From Bacillus sp. V3B (lineage in GTDB: Bacteria > Bacillota > Bacilli > Bacillales > Cytobacillaceae), in contig NZ_JAETXM010000024.1 in assembly GCF_024494465.1 (NCBI RefSeq), positions 1 to 53,695 of the forward strand: a stretch of 53,695 bases of DNA, given 5' to 3'. The translations under genes were made by a program, and so were the position numbers. Positions 44,739-52,885 of this stretch are shown here, one piece after another; the first letter of the stretch is position 1; each line of letters opens with the position of its first letter. Under the pieces are notes generated by a model. The model saw nothing but the letters and a program-made list of their open reading frames with translations, had not been told where the DNA came from and did not search any database.

Positions 44739-45501
44739 AATACAACAGATATTTTCAAATGGTAAGGCATTTATTCCCTTTATAACAGCAGGGGATCCAT
44801 CAATGGAAATAACGGAGCAATTGGTTTTGCAAATGGCAGAGGCTGGTGCTGATTTAATTGAACTAGGTATTCCTTTTTCTGATCCGATGGCAGAAGGACC
44901 TGTCATTCAAGAGGCTGATTATCGTGCTCTTGCGGGTGGTGCCACAACGGATAAACTTTTTGACATGATGCGAAAAATCCGTCGGTCAAGCGATGTTCCT
45001 GTCGCATTTATGACTTATATGAATCCAATCTTTACGTATGGAACGGATCGATTTATGAAAAACTGTCAAGAAGTTGGGGTTGATGCTGTCATTGTTCCGG
45101 ATGTGCCATATGAAGAAAAAGAAGAACTCATGTCTTATTGTACAAAATACGGCATTACGTTGATTTCAATGATTGCTCCGACATCTAATAATCGCATCCG
45201 TATAATCGCAAGCGAAGCAGAAGGGTTCATTTACTGTGTATCCTCTATGGGAGTGACTGGTGTACGGACGGAGATTAGTAATGATGTGGAAGAAATGATC
45301 AAGCTTGCAAAAGAGGTCAAAGACATCCCGTGTGCTATTGGGTTTGGTATTTCCACACCGGAACAAGCAGCGAAAATGGCTGGAATTTCAGATGGTGTTA
45401 TTGTGGGGAGTGCGATTGTAAAAATAGTAGCACAATATGGTTCGGACTGTGTGCCACATGTTGTGGAATATGTACGTAATATGAAGAACGCGATTAAATA
45501 A
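44731..45501 (+). CDS. trpA: Tryptophan synthase alpha subunit
   Basis: A 256-residue TIM-barrel enzyme that cleaves indole-3-glycerol phosphate to indole for TrpB. The catalytic Glu is in [17 protein letters not shown], with the second Asp in loop 2 of the same segment. The phosphate-binding end is [15 protein letters not shown]. It overlaps trpB by eight bases, with AAGGGGG upstream. It ends the T-box-controlled operon and is followed by a perfect hairpin (45512-45554). Confidence 0.97.
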   Translation: MNKIQQIFSNGKAFIPFITAGDPSMEITEQLVLQMAEAGADLIELGIPFSDPMAEGPVIQEADYRALAGGATTDKLFDMMRKIRRSSDVPVAFMTYMNPIFTYGTDRFMKNCQEVGVDAVIVPDVPYEEKEELMSYCTKYGITLISMIAPTSNNRIRIIASEAEGFIYCVSSMGVTGVRTEISNDVEEMIKLAKEVKDIPCAIGFGISTPEQAAKMAGISDGVIVGSAIVKIVAQYGSDCVPHVVEYVRNMKNAIK

Positions 45502-45511
45502 CTATTATTAC

Positions 45512-45554
45512 AAGTGCCAGGCACCATCCAAAAATGGGATGGTGCCTGGCACTT
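45512..45554. repeat. GCCAGGCA-type perfect hairpin, copy A
   Basis: A perfect 18-bp inverted repeat starting AAGTGCCAGGCACCATCC around a seven-base loop. It shares its core with the hairpin at 50952-51004. It may end transcription after trpA, but no T run follows. Confidence 0.75.
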
Positions 45555-45567
45555 AAATGCATTTACT

Positions 45568-45798
45568 TTAGAAGAACCAAGGATCTCTTCTTCTATCGTC
45601 TTTTCTATCGTCTTTTCTATCGTCTTTTCTATCGGGTCTATCATGGCGTTTTCTGTCATCATCATCTTTAATAATAATCACGTCATCTGCACGGATAATT
45701 ACTTTATCAACATCCAATACTAAGTTTCCTCTACGATCAAATACACCAAGTACATCTTCTTGATCCACTCGGTCACGTCTTCTTTTTTTATCTGACAT
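45568..45798 (-). CDS. Asp/Arg/Lys-rich protein with tandem repeats
   Basis: A 76-residue highly charged protein with an excellent ribosome site (AGGAGGTGA). The middle (VLGVFDRRGNLVLDVDKVII) could form a small beta structure. The C-terminal third is built of RKDD repeats (DRKDDRKDDRKDDRRRD), encoded by near-perfect 12-base DNA repeats at about 45596-45634. No known family is recognised. The charged, low-complexity tail would be disordered. It resembles small hydrophilic spore or coat-associated proteins, but that is a guess. Confidence 0.65.
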   Translation of the reverse strand: MSDKKRRRDRVDQEDVLGVFDRRGNLVLDVDKVIIRADDVIIIKDDDDRKRHDRPDRKDDRKDDRKDDRRRDPWFF

Positions 45799-46011
45799 CT
45801 ATACTTCACCTCCTTTATTTACGGTTACTATATACATATGCTGCTTTGGAAAAAAGGAATGGACAAGGATGTAAAAAAACGTCCAATTTTTGATTTGATA
45901 ATATTGAAAGTAAAAAGATTATTTTCTTTTATAAAAACGAATGAATGGGTAAAGTTAAAATGAATATATAAGAGGTTCTTATTAAATTAATCCAAACAGG
46001 GTGAGGTTTGA

Positions 46012-47250
46012 ATGATGTATAAAAAAAGATATCAAGAACTATTAGACAAGATGAATCAGTACAATTCTGGAGAACATGGGATTACTAGAGTTGCATATTC
46101 GAATGAAGAGCAGGCATGTACTCATGCATTTATGCGACTATGCAAAGATGAAAAATTAGAAGTGAGATTAGACAACTGTGGAAATCTTATTGCAAGAAGA
46201 GAAGGAAGAATAGCCGGGTTGCCACCTGTCGTAATAGGGTCCCATCTAGACACGGTTTACCAAGGGGGTAAGTATGATGGAACGGTTGGTGTAACGGCGG
46301 CTCTTGAGATTATTAAACGCTTTAACGAAAAGGGAATTCAAACCGATCACCCGATTGAGATTATTTCTTTTGCCTGTGAGGAGTCAGCTCGCTTTGGTGT
46401 ATCAACAGTGGGAAGTAAGGCGATGGCTGGTTTTATTGAAAAAGAAAAGTACCGTCACTTAAAAGATCGAAATGGAATTACGATGGAAAAAGCTTTTTCT
46501 TTATGTGCTCTTGATTATAATAGTGTTGATCAAGCAAGCCGAAAAGGAGAAGAATTCAAGGCCTTTTTCGAGTTGCATATTGAACAAGGACCATTATTAA
46601 TTAATGAAAATAAAAGTATTGGAATTGTTACAGGCATTGCTGCACCAGCAAGGATTATTTTGAAAATAATCGGAAAAGCATCCCATTCAGGAACAACTCC
46701 AATGAATATGAGAAAAGATGCCTTACTTGGGGCTTCAGAGATTGCCTTAGAGCTTGAGAAAGTAGCCATACAAGAACATACATATGGGACGGTTGCGACT
46801 GTTGGTGATTTGGAAGTCCGCTCGGGAGCGATGAATGTAGTTCCAGGTGAAATCGAGATGAAAATAGATATTAGGTCTTCCTCGATAGAATCTAGACAGA
46901 GGGTTTTAGACTATTTATGTGAGACTATTTTGCTTGTGAAAAATAAAAGACATCTTGAGATTGAAGACAATGTGATCAGTATGGAGTCACCGGTGACACT
47001 TTCAGAGGACCTTAGGGGTGATCTAAAAGACATCTGTGAGGAAAGGGGAATTCCGTATCGTATTATGCAAAGTGGTGCAGGACATGATGCCATGAATATG
47101 GTAGGATTAGGTCCAGTGGGTCTTATTTTTATTCCCTCTGTAGATGGGATTAGCCATAACCCAAATGAACATACTGACCTTGAAGATATCTTATATGGAA
47201 TTGATGTATTAGAATCCATCATTCTTGACTATGCAATAGAAAAGTCATAA
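46012..47250 (+). CDS. M20-type amidohydrolase (N-carbamoyl-amino acid hydrolase/allantoate amidohydrolase family)
   Basis: A 412-residue zinc-dependent hydrolase of the hydantoinase/carbamoylase subfamily. The metal ligands are in VIGSHLDTVYQGGKYDGTVGV (as VIGSHLDTVYQGG and KYDGTVGV), ACEESARFG and ELHIEQGP. The dimerisation domain has ASHSGTTPMNMRKDA, and the last ligand lies in SGAGHDAMNM. It cleaves an N-carbamoyl or ureido group from an amino acid or allantoate-type substrate. There are no purine or hydantoin genes nearby to fix the substrate. It follows a GGTGAGG site and is monocistronic with a strong terminator. Confidence 0.88.
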   Translation: MMYKKRYQELLDKMNQYNSGEHGITRVAYSNEEQACTHAFMRLCKDEKLEVRLDNCGNLIARREGRIAGLPPVVIGSHLDTVYQGGKYDGTVGVTAALEIIKRFNEKGIQTDHPIEIISFACEESARFGVSTVGSKAMAGFIEKEKYRHLKDRNGITMEKAFSLCALDYNSVDQASRKGEEFKAFFELHIEQGPLLINENKSIGIVTGIAAPARIILKIIGKASHSGTTPMNMRKDALLGASEIALELEKVAIQEHTYGTVATVGDLEVRSGAMNVVPGEIEMKIDIRSSSIESRQRVLDYLCETILLVKNKRHLEIEDNVISMESPVTLSEDLRGDLKDICEERGIPYRIMQSGAGHDAMNMVGLGPVGLIFIPSVDGISHNPNEHTDLEDILYGIDVLESIILDYAIEKS

Positions 47251-47287
47251 ATAAAGCGAACAGTGTTTGTCACTGTTCGCTTTATTT
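47249..47287. terminator. Bidirectional terminator after the amidohydrolase
   Basis: A perfect 17-bp stem starting AAATAAAGCGAACAGTG, with A/T runs on both sides. Confidence 0.85.
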
Positions 47288-47291
47288 ATGG

Positions 47292-47334
47292 TTAGACCTC
47301 CAGCGAGTCAATGTTTGACTCTGTTGGAGGTCTA
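47292..47334. repeat. Second hairpin between convergent genes
   Basis: TTAGACCTCCA pairs with TGGAGGTCTAA, with GAGTCA / TGACTC inside. It may act as the terminator of the minus-strand gene ending at 47354. Confidence 0.6.
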
Positions 47335-47353
47335 ATTCTGTTTTTTGAATTCA

Positions 47354-47527
47354 TTAGTCAACTAAACTTGCGTAACTTTCAAATATTTCTTTGTAATTGC
47401 CGGAAGTGGTAATGAAACCAGGATTTTCATCATAACACTTCTCATGAGTAAGCTTATTCAGAATGTCTAAAATTACTTGATCCTCGTCTTTAAATTCCAC
47501 TTTACATTTAGCGCAAACACTTTCCAT
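47354..47527 (-). CDS. Small zinc-binding-like protein
   Basis: A 57-residue protein beginning MESVCAKCKVEFKDEDQVI, with GAGAGGGG upstream of this ATG; the longer frame to 47581 is less likely. CxxC near the N-terminus and HEKC in the middle could bind zinc. The remainder is acidic. I do not recognise the family. Direct repeats CCATTTAGAATTCT (two copies about 45 bases apart) lie just upstream. Confidence 0.6.
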   Translation of the reverse strand: MESVCAKCKVEFKDEDQVILDILNKLTHEKCYDENPGFITTSGNYKEIFESYASLVD

Positions 47528-47729
47528 TTTAAATCCCCTCTCCCATTTAGAATTCTGGTTTTTTTTTGTGAATTCCCCCATTTAGAATTCTCTATTATTT
47601 TACCATGTAAGCGCTATTATGAATACTATAAATATGAACATTTTGTGAATTTTTGTAAATATATGTCGTTATATGTGATATAAGTTAGATCTCATCATTC
47701 AATTTAGTCTAGATAATCGTATTGTCTAT

Positions 47730-48191
47730 TTAATCTTCCACTTCTACAATGATTTCAATTTCAACTGCAGAATTATTCGGAAGTTGAGCCATTCCTACTG
47801 CCGAGCGAGCATGCTTCCCCTTTTCACCGAATACTTCCACTAATAAATCAGAAGCTCCATTCATCACTTGTGGCTGTTCTGTAAAATCCAGAGCTGAATG
47901 AACCATTCCAAAAAGTTTAACAACCTTTTTTACCTTTGATAATTCACCAAGTTCATCTTTTAGTATACATAGAAGATTAATCATTGCTTGTCGTGCAGCT
48001 AAGTATCCTTCTTCTATCGTTAAGTCCATTCCTAGTTTTCCATGATATTGATCAACAGCCTGGCCGGAGGTATAGATTAAATTTCCTGTACGTACACAAC
48101 TAACGTAATTCCCTAAAGGTTTCCTTGATGGGACAAGTGTAAGCCCCAATCCTTCAAGCATTTCTTCTGGAGTGCCGACTTCTCTTTGCAT
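47730..48191 (-). CDS. RidA/YjgF family protein
   Basis: A 153-residue protein of the RidA superfamily, YjgH-like branch (N-terminal extension, [18 protein letters not shown], ending [19 protein letters not shown]). The Arg that binds the carboxylate of imine substrates in active RidA is present in HARSAVG. Members deaminate reactive enamine/imine intermediates or have uncertain roles. The start has GAGGG upstream. It is monocistronic. Confidence 0.88.
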   Translation of the reverse strand: MQREVGTPEEMLEGLGLTLVPSRKPLGNYVSCVRTGNLIYTSGQAVDQYHGKLGMDLTIEEGYLAARQAMINLLCILKDELGELSKVKKVVKLFGMVHSALDFTEQPQVMNGASDLLVEVFGEKGKHARSAVGMAQLPNNSAVEIEIIVEVED

Positions 48192-48558
48192 GTTACATCC
48201 CTCTTTTTTCTAAATTTAACGAACCTTAATTTCTTTCTTGCAGATCCTTTTTTTCTAAGAAAAAAGAATCGTATGCTTTTAAGAGTTCGACAACAAGTAC
48301 GTTAGAACCTTCAATACGTTGTATAAATGTATTAGGTGTAAGATGGTTTTTAAAGATATCTTCTTATGAGAAATATCAAATACTGGGTTATTATGATAGG
48401 GGTTTTTTTAGAAAAGGAAGCTTAGAGTTGTTGATTTCGTTGGGACACTTGTTAAAATAAAGAGTGTAACAGCAGGGGATATTAACATTATTAGAATGCT
48501 GGATACTATGTAATATGTTAAGATACTAAATGGTACGGATTCCATGCTACTGTAAGAG
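48192..48558. other. Intergenic region upstream of the RlmN paralogue
   Basis: About 370 bases with no gene seen. It should hold the promoters of the divergent RidA and rlmN-like genes; no strong promoter stands out. Confidence 0.4.
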
Positions 48559-48597
48559 ATGAAAAACAAAATCATAAAAAGAAAGTATTCGAAGTAG
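48559..48597 (+). promoter_or_regulatory. Possible leader peptide ORF and hairpin before the rlmN-like gene
   Basis: A 12-codon ORF, MKNKIIKRKYSK, lies 68 bases before the rlmN-like start. Its end lies in a perfect hairpin TTCGAAGTAG / CTACTTCGAA (48588-48613). The peptide contains KRK, a +x+ motif of the kind that stalls ribosomes in the presence of macrolides. A five-codon ORF (ATG at 48647) ends directly at the main ATG. The 12-codon ORF lacks a clear ribosome site, so this is tentative. Confidence 0.35.
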
Positions 48598-48664
48598 TTA
48601 AAAGCTACTTCGAAGTGAAGAAATAGCCGTTAATAGGTGAATTGTTATGAAAAGAGGGAAATAG

Positions 48665-49732
48665 ATGAATAAAGAGTCCATTTATGGATTAACGATAGAT
48701 CAACTGACAGATTGGCTTATGGAACATGGCCATAAAAAGTCTAGGGCATCACAAGTTTGGGATTGGCTTTATCGAAAGCGTGTAACAAATTTCTCTGACA
48801 TGGTGGATGTGAATCAAGAATGTATTCAATTATTGGAAGATCACTATAGCATTCAAACGTTAAACGAGCATGTAAAGCAAGAATCAGCGGATGGAACGAT
48901 CAAGTTTTTGTTCAAATTACTGGATGGAAATTTAATTGAAACGGTTATGATGAGACATAAATATGGTATATCTGTTTGTGTCACAACGCAAGTAGGCTGT
49001 AATATTGGTTGTAGTTTTTGTGCGAGTGGTTTATTAGCAAAAAGTCGTGATTTATCGAGTGGTGAAATAGCCGAACAGATTATGAATGTTCAACTGCATC
49101 TAGATAAAATGGGTCAAGGGGAAATAGTGAGTCATATTGTCGTAATGGGGATTGGTGAACCGTTTGATAATTTTGATAATCTGTTAAGCTTTTTACGAAT
49201 TATGATTGATTATAAGGGACTAGCGATCGCTCCTAGACGCATCACTGTATCAACGAGCGGGCTTGCTGACAAGATTTATGAGTTTACAGATACGAAAATA
49301 CCAGTGAACTTAGCCATATCGTTGCACGCGCCAAATAATGAACTGCGAACTCGTATTATGAAAATTAATCGTGCGATTCCAATCGAAAAGTTAATGGAGT
49401 CACTTGAATATTATTTAGAGCAAACAAACAAAAGACTGACGATTGAATATATCCTTTTAAAGGATGTGAATGATCATAAAGAAGAAGCGGAGCAACTTGG
49501 GGATCTTCTTGGTCATATGAAAGATCAACTATATGTGAACTTAATTCCGTATAATCCTGTGGATGAACATAGTCAATATCAAAGAAGTGAGCAGGAGTCG
49601 GTGTTATCGTTTTATGATACGTTAAAAAAGAGAGGCATCAATTGTAAAATTCGCCAAGAACATGGAACGGACATTGATGCCGCTTGTGGACAATTAAGAA
49701 GTAAACAAATCAAAAAAACAGAAGTTAAATAA
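48665..49732 (+). CDS. rlmN: RlmN-like radical SAM 23S rRNA (A2503-C2) methyltransferase, possible paralogue
   Basis: A 355-residue radical SAM methyltransferase. The cluster Cys residues are C112, C116 and C119 in [12 protein letters not shown]. The SAM-binding [17 protein letters not shown] and the methyl-carrying Cys341 in DAACGQL are present. It should methylate C2 of A2503 in 23S rRNA (and A37 of some tRNAs). It differs from typical Bacillus RlmN around the cluster ([19 protein letters not shown] versus CRIGCTFCASTLGGLKRNL) and is not in the usual prpC-prkC-rsgA neighbourhood, so it may be a second copy. GEPFDN and the Cys spacing argue for RlmN over Cfr. GAGGG lies just before its ATG. 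Confidence 0.88.
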   Translation: MNKESIYGLTIDQLTDWLMEHGHKKSRASQVWDWLYRKRVTNFSDMVDVNQECIQLLEDHYSIQTLNEHVKQESADGTIKFLFKLLDGNLIETVMMRHKYGISVCVTTQVGCNIGCSFCASGLLAKSRDLSSGEIAEQIMNVQLHLDKMGQGEIVSHIVVMGIGEPFDNFDNLLSFLRIMIDYKGLAIAPRRITVSTSGLADKIYEFTDTKIPVNLAISLHAPNNELRTRIMKINRAIPIEKLMESLEYYLEQTNKRLTIEYILLKDVNDHKEEAEQLGDLLGHMKDQLYVNLIPYNPVDEHSQYQRSEQESVLSFYDTLKKRGINCKIRQEHGTDIDAACGQLRSKQIKKTEVK

Positions 49733-49743
49733 TTTAGATCAGG

Positions 49744-49786
49744 GGTCAGTCCACAGCTACTTTAATGTAGTTAGGGACTGACCTTT
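49744..49786. terminator. Terminator between convergent rlmN-like and esterase genes
   Basis: GGTCAGTCC pairs with GGACTGACC, with CTAC/GTAG inside, followed by TTTT on the plus strand. Confidence 0.7.
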
Positions 49787-50751
49787 TGAAAGAAATCCCA
49801 TATCATTGATGTGGCATCTGGTCCAAGAGGATCGGTGAATTTCCCGGTTTCACTTCCTCCAGACCATCCATGATCCATATCATGGACCAGCCAAAGTTCC
49901 ATAAAAGGATCATCATTACTGTCGTTATAAACCTCTTGGGTATAGCTTCTGCCATTTTTTATTGTATCTACTTTGATAGTAGTAGGGGCCAAGTTCACTT
50001 TATCTTGACCACCCTCTATGAGGTTATGGGTTTGCCCCCATTGAGTAACGACTTGTTCTCCATTTTTCGGATGAACTGTCGTATCATTCATGCCATGAAA
50101 AGCAATCATGGGAATTTTTCTTTTGATCCCTGTTTCGGTAAATGCCTTTTTCATTTCATTAAGGGCTTTATTTCCACACTCATAGGGGTCTTTTACCCCG
50201 TTTCTCATGGCCATTTCGGATTCCCTATTCCATGGGTCATTCCACAAATTTGTACTTGCAGCCTGATAGGGCAACCCGGAACATACGGCAATTCCGCTAA
50301 ATATATCAGGGTATGTGACTCCAAGGATACAGGCCATTGCCCCACCTGAGGAAAAGCCGGCTGCATAAACTTTGTTCCAATCAATAGAAAAGTTATTATT
50401 ATCTTTTACATTTCTTTCTGCACCATAGATCATGTCGACTATATTTTTAGGAAGTCCTTTTCCTCGATGTTGGTTTTCATCTAAGAACCAGTTCCAGCAT
50501 CCAGCGAGATTGAATTTATGGGGAGTATCGAAAAGAGGATTATACCAGCGATTCATTGTGGGGTAGAGGACGATGAAATTTTCTTTTTCAGCTAGTTGAT
50601 TCATTTTTGTTTCTTCAGCAAATTGATCAGGATCCTGTTCACAACCATGAAGCATGACGACTAATGGCAGAGAGTTTTCTTTGGTAGAACCGTTCGGAAC
50701 ATAAAGTTTATACATGAGTCCTTCATGTATATATTCTTTAAATTTATTCAT
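49771..50751 (-). CDS. PHB depolymerase-family esterase
   Basis: A 326-residue alpha/beta hydrolase of the type 1 PHA-depolymerase/feruloyl-esterase-like family. It shows the oxyanion segment PLVVMLHGCEQDPDQFA, the nucleophile Ser in AAGFSSGGAMA, an Asp in AFHGMNDTTVHP and the catalytic His in DMDHGWSGG. There is no signal peptide, so it is probably intracellular or non-classically exported. Unlike PHB depolymerases with a binding domain, it ends shortly after the His. The natural ester is unknown. Its ribosome site lies in a run of GGAGA repeats. Confidence 0.85.
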   Translation of the reverse strand: MNKFKEYIHEGLMYKLYVPNGSTKENSLPLVVMLHGCEQDPDQFAEETKMNQLAEKENFIVLYPTMNRWYNPLFDTPHKFNLAGCWNWFLDENQHRGKGLPKNIVDMIYGAERNVKDNNNFSIDWNKVYAAGFSSGGAMACILGVTYPDIFSGIAVCSGLPYQAASTNLWNDPWNRESEMAMRNGVKDPYECGNKALNEMKKAFTETGIKRKIPMIAFHGMNDTTVHPKNGEQVVTQWGQTHNLIEGGQDKVNLAPTTIKVDTIKNGRSYTQEVYNDSNDDPFMELWLVHDMDHGWSGGSETGKFTDPLGPDATSMIWDFFQKVSP

Positions 50752-50757
50752 TCGTTG

Positions 50758-50780
50758 CTCTCCTCTCCTCTCCTCTCCTT
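50758..50780 (-). repeat. GGAGA pentanucleotide repeat at the esterase ribosome site
   Basis: On the minus strand AGGAGAGGAGAGGAGAGGAG, about four GGAGA units, ends ten bases before the ATG. Each unit is a potential Shine-Dalgarno sequence. Confidence 0.8.
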
Positions 50781-50951
50781 AAACTTTCACTTTTTCCCTA
50801 AAAAGCTTTTTATCAAGGGAGTAGATTGATTTGGTAAAACGGAACTTCATTCATGCATGTTACTATAAACTATGTATCTAAGCCCTAGATTGTCACACTT
50901 TTAAATACAGTGATATAAGGGAGTATTAATTTCTAGGTGCTGTTAGAGCTC

Positions 50952-51004
50952 AAAATAAGCGCCAGGCAACATCCATTTTTTGGATGTTGCCTGGCGCTTA
51001 TTTT
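50952..51004. repeat. GCCAGGCA-type perfect hairpin, copy B
   Basis: A perfect 24-bp inverted repeat whose left arm contains AAGCGCCAGGCAACATCCA, with a five-base loop. It shares its core with copy A at 45512-45554. It stands alone, away from any gene end. Confidence 0.85.
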
Positions 51005-51090
51005 GATAGGTATTAATTTGATTTTTCTGTAGAAACTAACCTTATCTATATGTCTTCTTTGCTTTATATATCTTTTAAGGGGTGTAACCA

Positions 51091-51345
51091 ATGGATCAAT
51101 CACTAGGATATTTGCGAGAAATACTGTCTGCGCATACAGAGAATGATGCGGTCGGAAAGAGAATTTTCGATAGGATTTCGACTGAAAATTATCCAACCGA
51201 GGGAAAGTTTGTCGATGGTTTAACACAGGAAGAAAATAATTATTTGAATCAAATATTGGTTGAGGCAATCGACTATTCTAATCAGGAACAGGACTACGAG
51301 AGAGCCCGCCAATTGAATGAAGTGTATGAGTTATTATTCGTTTAA
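51091..51345 (+). CDS. csgA: Sigma-G-dependent sporulation protein CsgA
   Basis: An 84-residue protein matching B. subtilis CsgA. The start DQSLGYLREILSAHTEND and the end ERARQLNEVYELLF are characteristic. The family is acid-soluble and made in the forespore under sigma-G. The ATG at 51091 has AAGGGG ten bases upstream. Its exact role in the spore is not known. It is monocistronic, followed by a terminator. Confidence 0.88.
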   Translation: MDQSLGYLREILSAHTENDAVGKRIFDRISTENYPTEGKFVDGLTQEENNYLNQILVEAIDYSNQEQDYERARQLNEVYELLFV

Positions 51346-51380
51346 GAAAGTTTAATGATCCCAGTATTAATTAAAAGTAT

Positions 51381-51426
51381 GAAGTGGAGATAGTCAAAAC
51401 CTGACAGGATTTTCACTTCTTTTTTA
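51381..51426 (+). terminator. Terminator after csgA
   Basis: GAAGTG pairs with CACTTC across a long loop, followed by seven Ts. Confidence 0.55.
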
Positions 51427-51578
51427 TTCTTTTATTCTTTTTTGTAACTATATCCTATCCTTTTTAAGAAGAAAAATTCTACCAATTCATGGTTTAAGCG
51501 GTTTAATTTAATATCTATTTTTTTATGCCATAAGATCATACTAATGAAGAAAAATTCTCTAATGGAAGGATTGATGAA

Positions 51579-52331
51579 ATGACATTAGATCAAAACCAAA
51601 TAGCTGCCTTCCGTTCCACTTTATTAGATTTGCAACAGGATATTAATGAAAGACAAGAGAAAAATAATAATTTCGATTTAAATGAAGGTCATTACCATGA
51701 GTCAATGGGTGAATTATCAAGTTATGATAACCATCCTGGTGATGAAGGAACTGAGTTGTATGAGCGTGAAAAGGATATCGCATTGCATCAACATCTAGAT
51801 TATGAACTTGAAAATATTCAAGCGGCACTTACTGCTATGGAAAAAGGAACGTATGGAAAATGCTTAACTTGTCAACAGGATATTCCTTTAGAAAGACTAG
51901 AAGCCATTCCAACTACCTTATATTGCAAAGACCATAGTCTAGACCAAACGGTTTCCCATAACCGACCGATTGAAGAAGGAGTAGTAATGCCACCATTTGG
52001 AAAATTCGATATGGATGAACAGGATGAATCTGTAGGATACGATGCTGAAGACGCTTGGCAGGAAGTTGCGTCGTGGGGAACTTCTGAATCTCCTTCAGAT
52101 TTTGAAGTTCCTCCTTTGAGTTATAATGACACGAATATAGAATATGAAGAAAATGTTGGCTATGTTGAAGACTTTGAGAACTTTGTTGGGAATGATATTG
52201 AAGGAAAAAATATAATGGTTTATCCGAATGAGCAGCATGAACAGTATGAAGATAGCCTTGATGAAGAAGGAATCATGACAGAATTTGGAGATTTACCTGC
52301 TGTTGAACATGATCCTTATGTGGAAGAATAG
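51579..52331 (+). CDS. yteA: YteA family TraR/DksA-type zinc-finger protein
   Basis: A 250-residue protein of the YteA family of Bacillus sporulation-related proteins. It has an N-terminal coiled coil (about residues 5-85, with HPGDEGTELYEREKD), then a DksA-type zinc finger of CLTCQQDIPLERLEAIP (Cys pair) and a second half YCKDH where the usual second Cys is replaced by His. The C-terminal half (about 130-250) is long, acidic and specific to this family. It may bind RNA polymerase like DksA, but this is unproven. The start has a GGAAGGA site. Confidence 0.88.
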   Translation: MTLDQNQIAAFRSTLLDLQQDINERQEKNNNFDLNEGHYHESMGELSSYDNHPGDEGTELYEREKDIALHQHLDYELENIQAALTAMEKGTYGKCLTCQQDIPLERLEAIPTTLYCKDHSLDQTVSHNRPIEEGVVMPPFGKFDMDEQDESVGYDAEDAWQEVASWGTSESPSDFEVPPLSYNDTNIEYEENVGYVEDFENFVGNDIEGKNIMVYPNEQHEQYEDSLDEEGIMTEFGDLPAVEHDPYVEE

Positions 52332-52366
52332 CCAGTGTCTAAAGTATATAGGATCAGGAGTTTATT

Positions 52367-52405
52367 AAAAAATGCGGAGAGTTTTATGAGCTCCGCATTT
52401 TTCTT
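52367..52405. terminator. Bidirectional terminator after yteA
   Basis: AAAAATGCGGAG pairs with CTCCGCATTTTT, between convergent genes. Confidence 0.85.
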
Positions 52406-52428
52406 ACTAATTTAAATAGTGATGTAAA

Positions 52429-52581
52429 TTAGCTTGGGTCGTGCTCATCTAGAGATAAAGTGACGACTTTAGTATATTCGCCTTTAGAAACTTCTTGTGA
52501 AGTTGCTTCCCGATCTAGTTCGTCTTCAGTGTTCATTCCTTCAGCAATTGTTGGTTCTTCAGTATGTTTTTGTTTTTTCAT
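52429..52581 (-). CDS. Small acidic hypothetical protein (50 aa)
   Basis: A short gene missed by length-based ORF calling, with an AAAGGAG site ten bases upstream. The product begins MKKQKHTEEPTIAEGM and is acidic and hydrophilic, ending VTLSLDEHDPS. No family is recognised. It is convergent with yteA and shares its terminator. Confidence 0.6.
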   Translation of the reverse strand: MKKQKHTEEPTIAEGMNTEDELDREATSQEVSKGEYTKVVTLSLDEHDPS

Positions 52582-52783
52582 GTTCCACACTCCTTTCGTT
52601 TATAATATTGTTCAGAAATAGATCTTTCATTCGTTTTCTACACTTGCATTGTTATAAATGACCCTTTGGTGTATTCATCTACTAAAAACCAGGTAGATCG
52701 TCTGATGGGCTTAGTGATATTTGAGAATTTGGTAATTTCCTAATGATAATGAATGAAATGACAACGATGGAGGAATGTAGAAT

Positions 52784-52885
52784 ATGGATAGAATAGAAAG
52801 CAACTCACTGCAAAGTGTTCTCACTCTCACTGATCATAGACCTTTTCCACTTCCAAAGTTACCTTGGGTCATGAAACAAAAATAG
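52784..52885 (+). pseudogene. yqjF: yqjF (DUF2071) 5' fragment
   Basis: A 33-codon frame with GGAGG upstream. Its end reads DHRPFPLPKLPWVMKQK, matching the first conserved block of YqjF/DUF2071 proteins (HRP.PLP.GPWVM.Q.W..LLFAHWP). The frame stops just where the next block should begin, and no continuation is visible downstream. It is a truncated remnant. Confidence 0.6.

Noticed and set aside
46012-47250. YlmB deformylase for the thiamine salvage pathway
   Set aside because: The motifs (HSGTTPMNMRKDA, ELHIEQGP) are those of the carbamoylase/allantoate amidohydrolase branch, and the gene is 18 kb from the thi operon.
48665-49732. A cfr-type antibiotic resistance methyltransferase
   Set aside because: The Cys motif context, GEPFDN segment and overall resemblance fit RlmN better than Cfr; resistance cannot be claimed from sequence.
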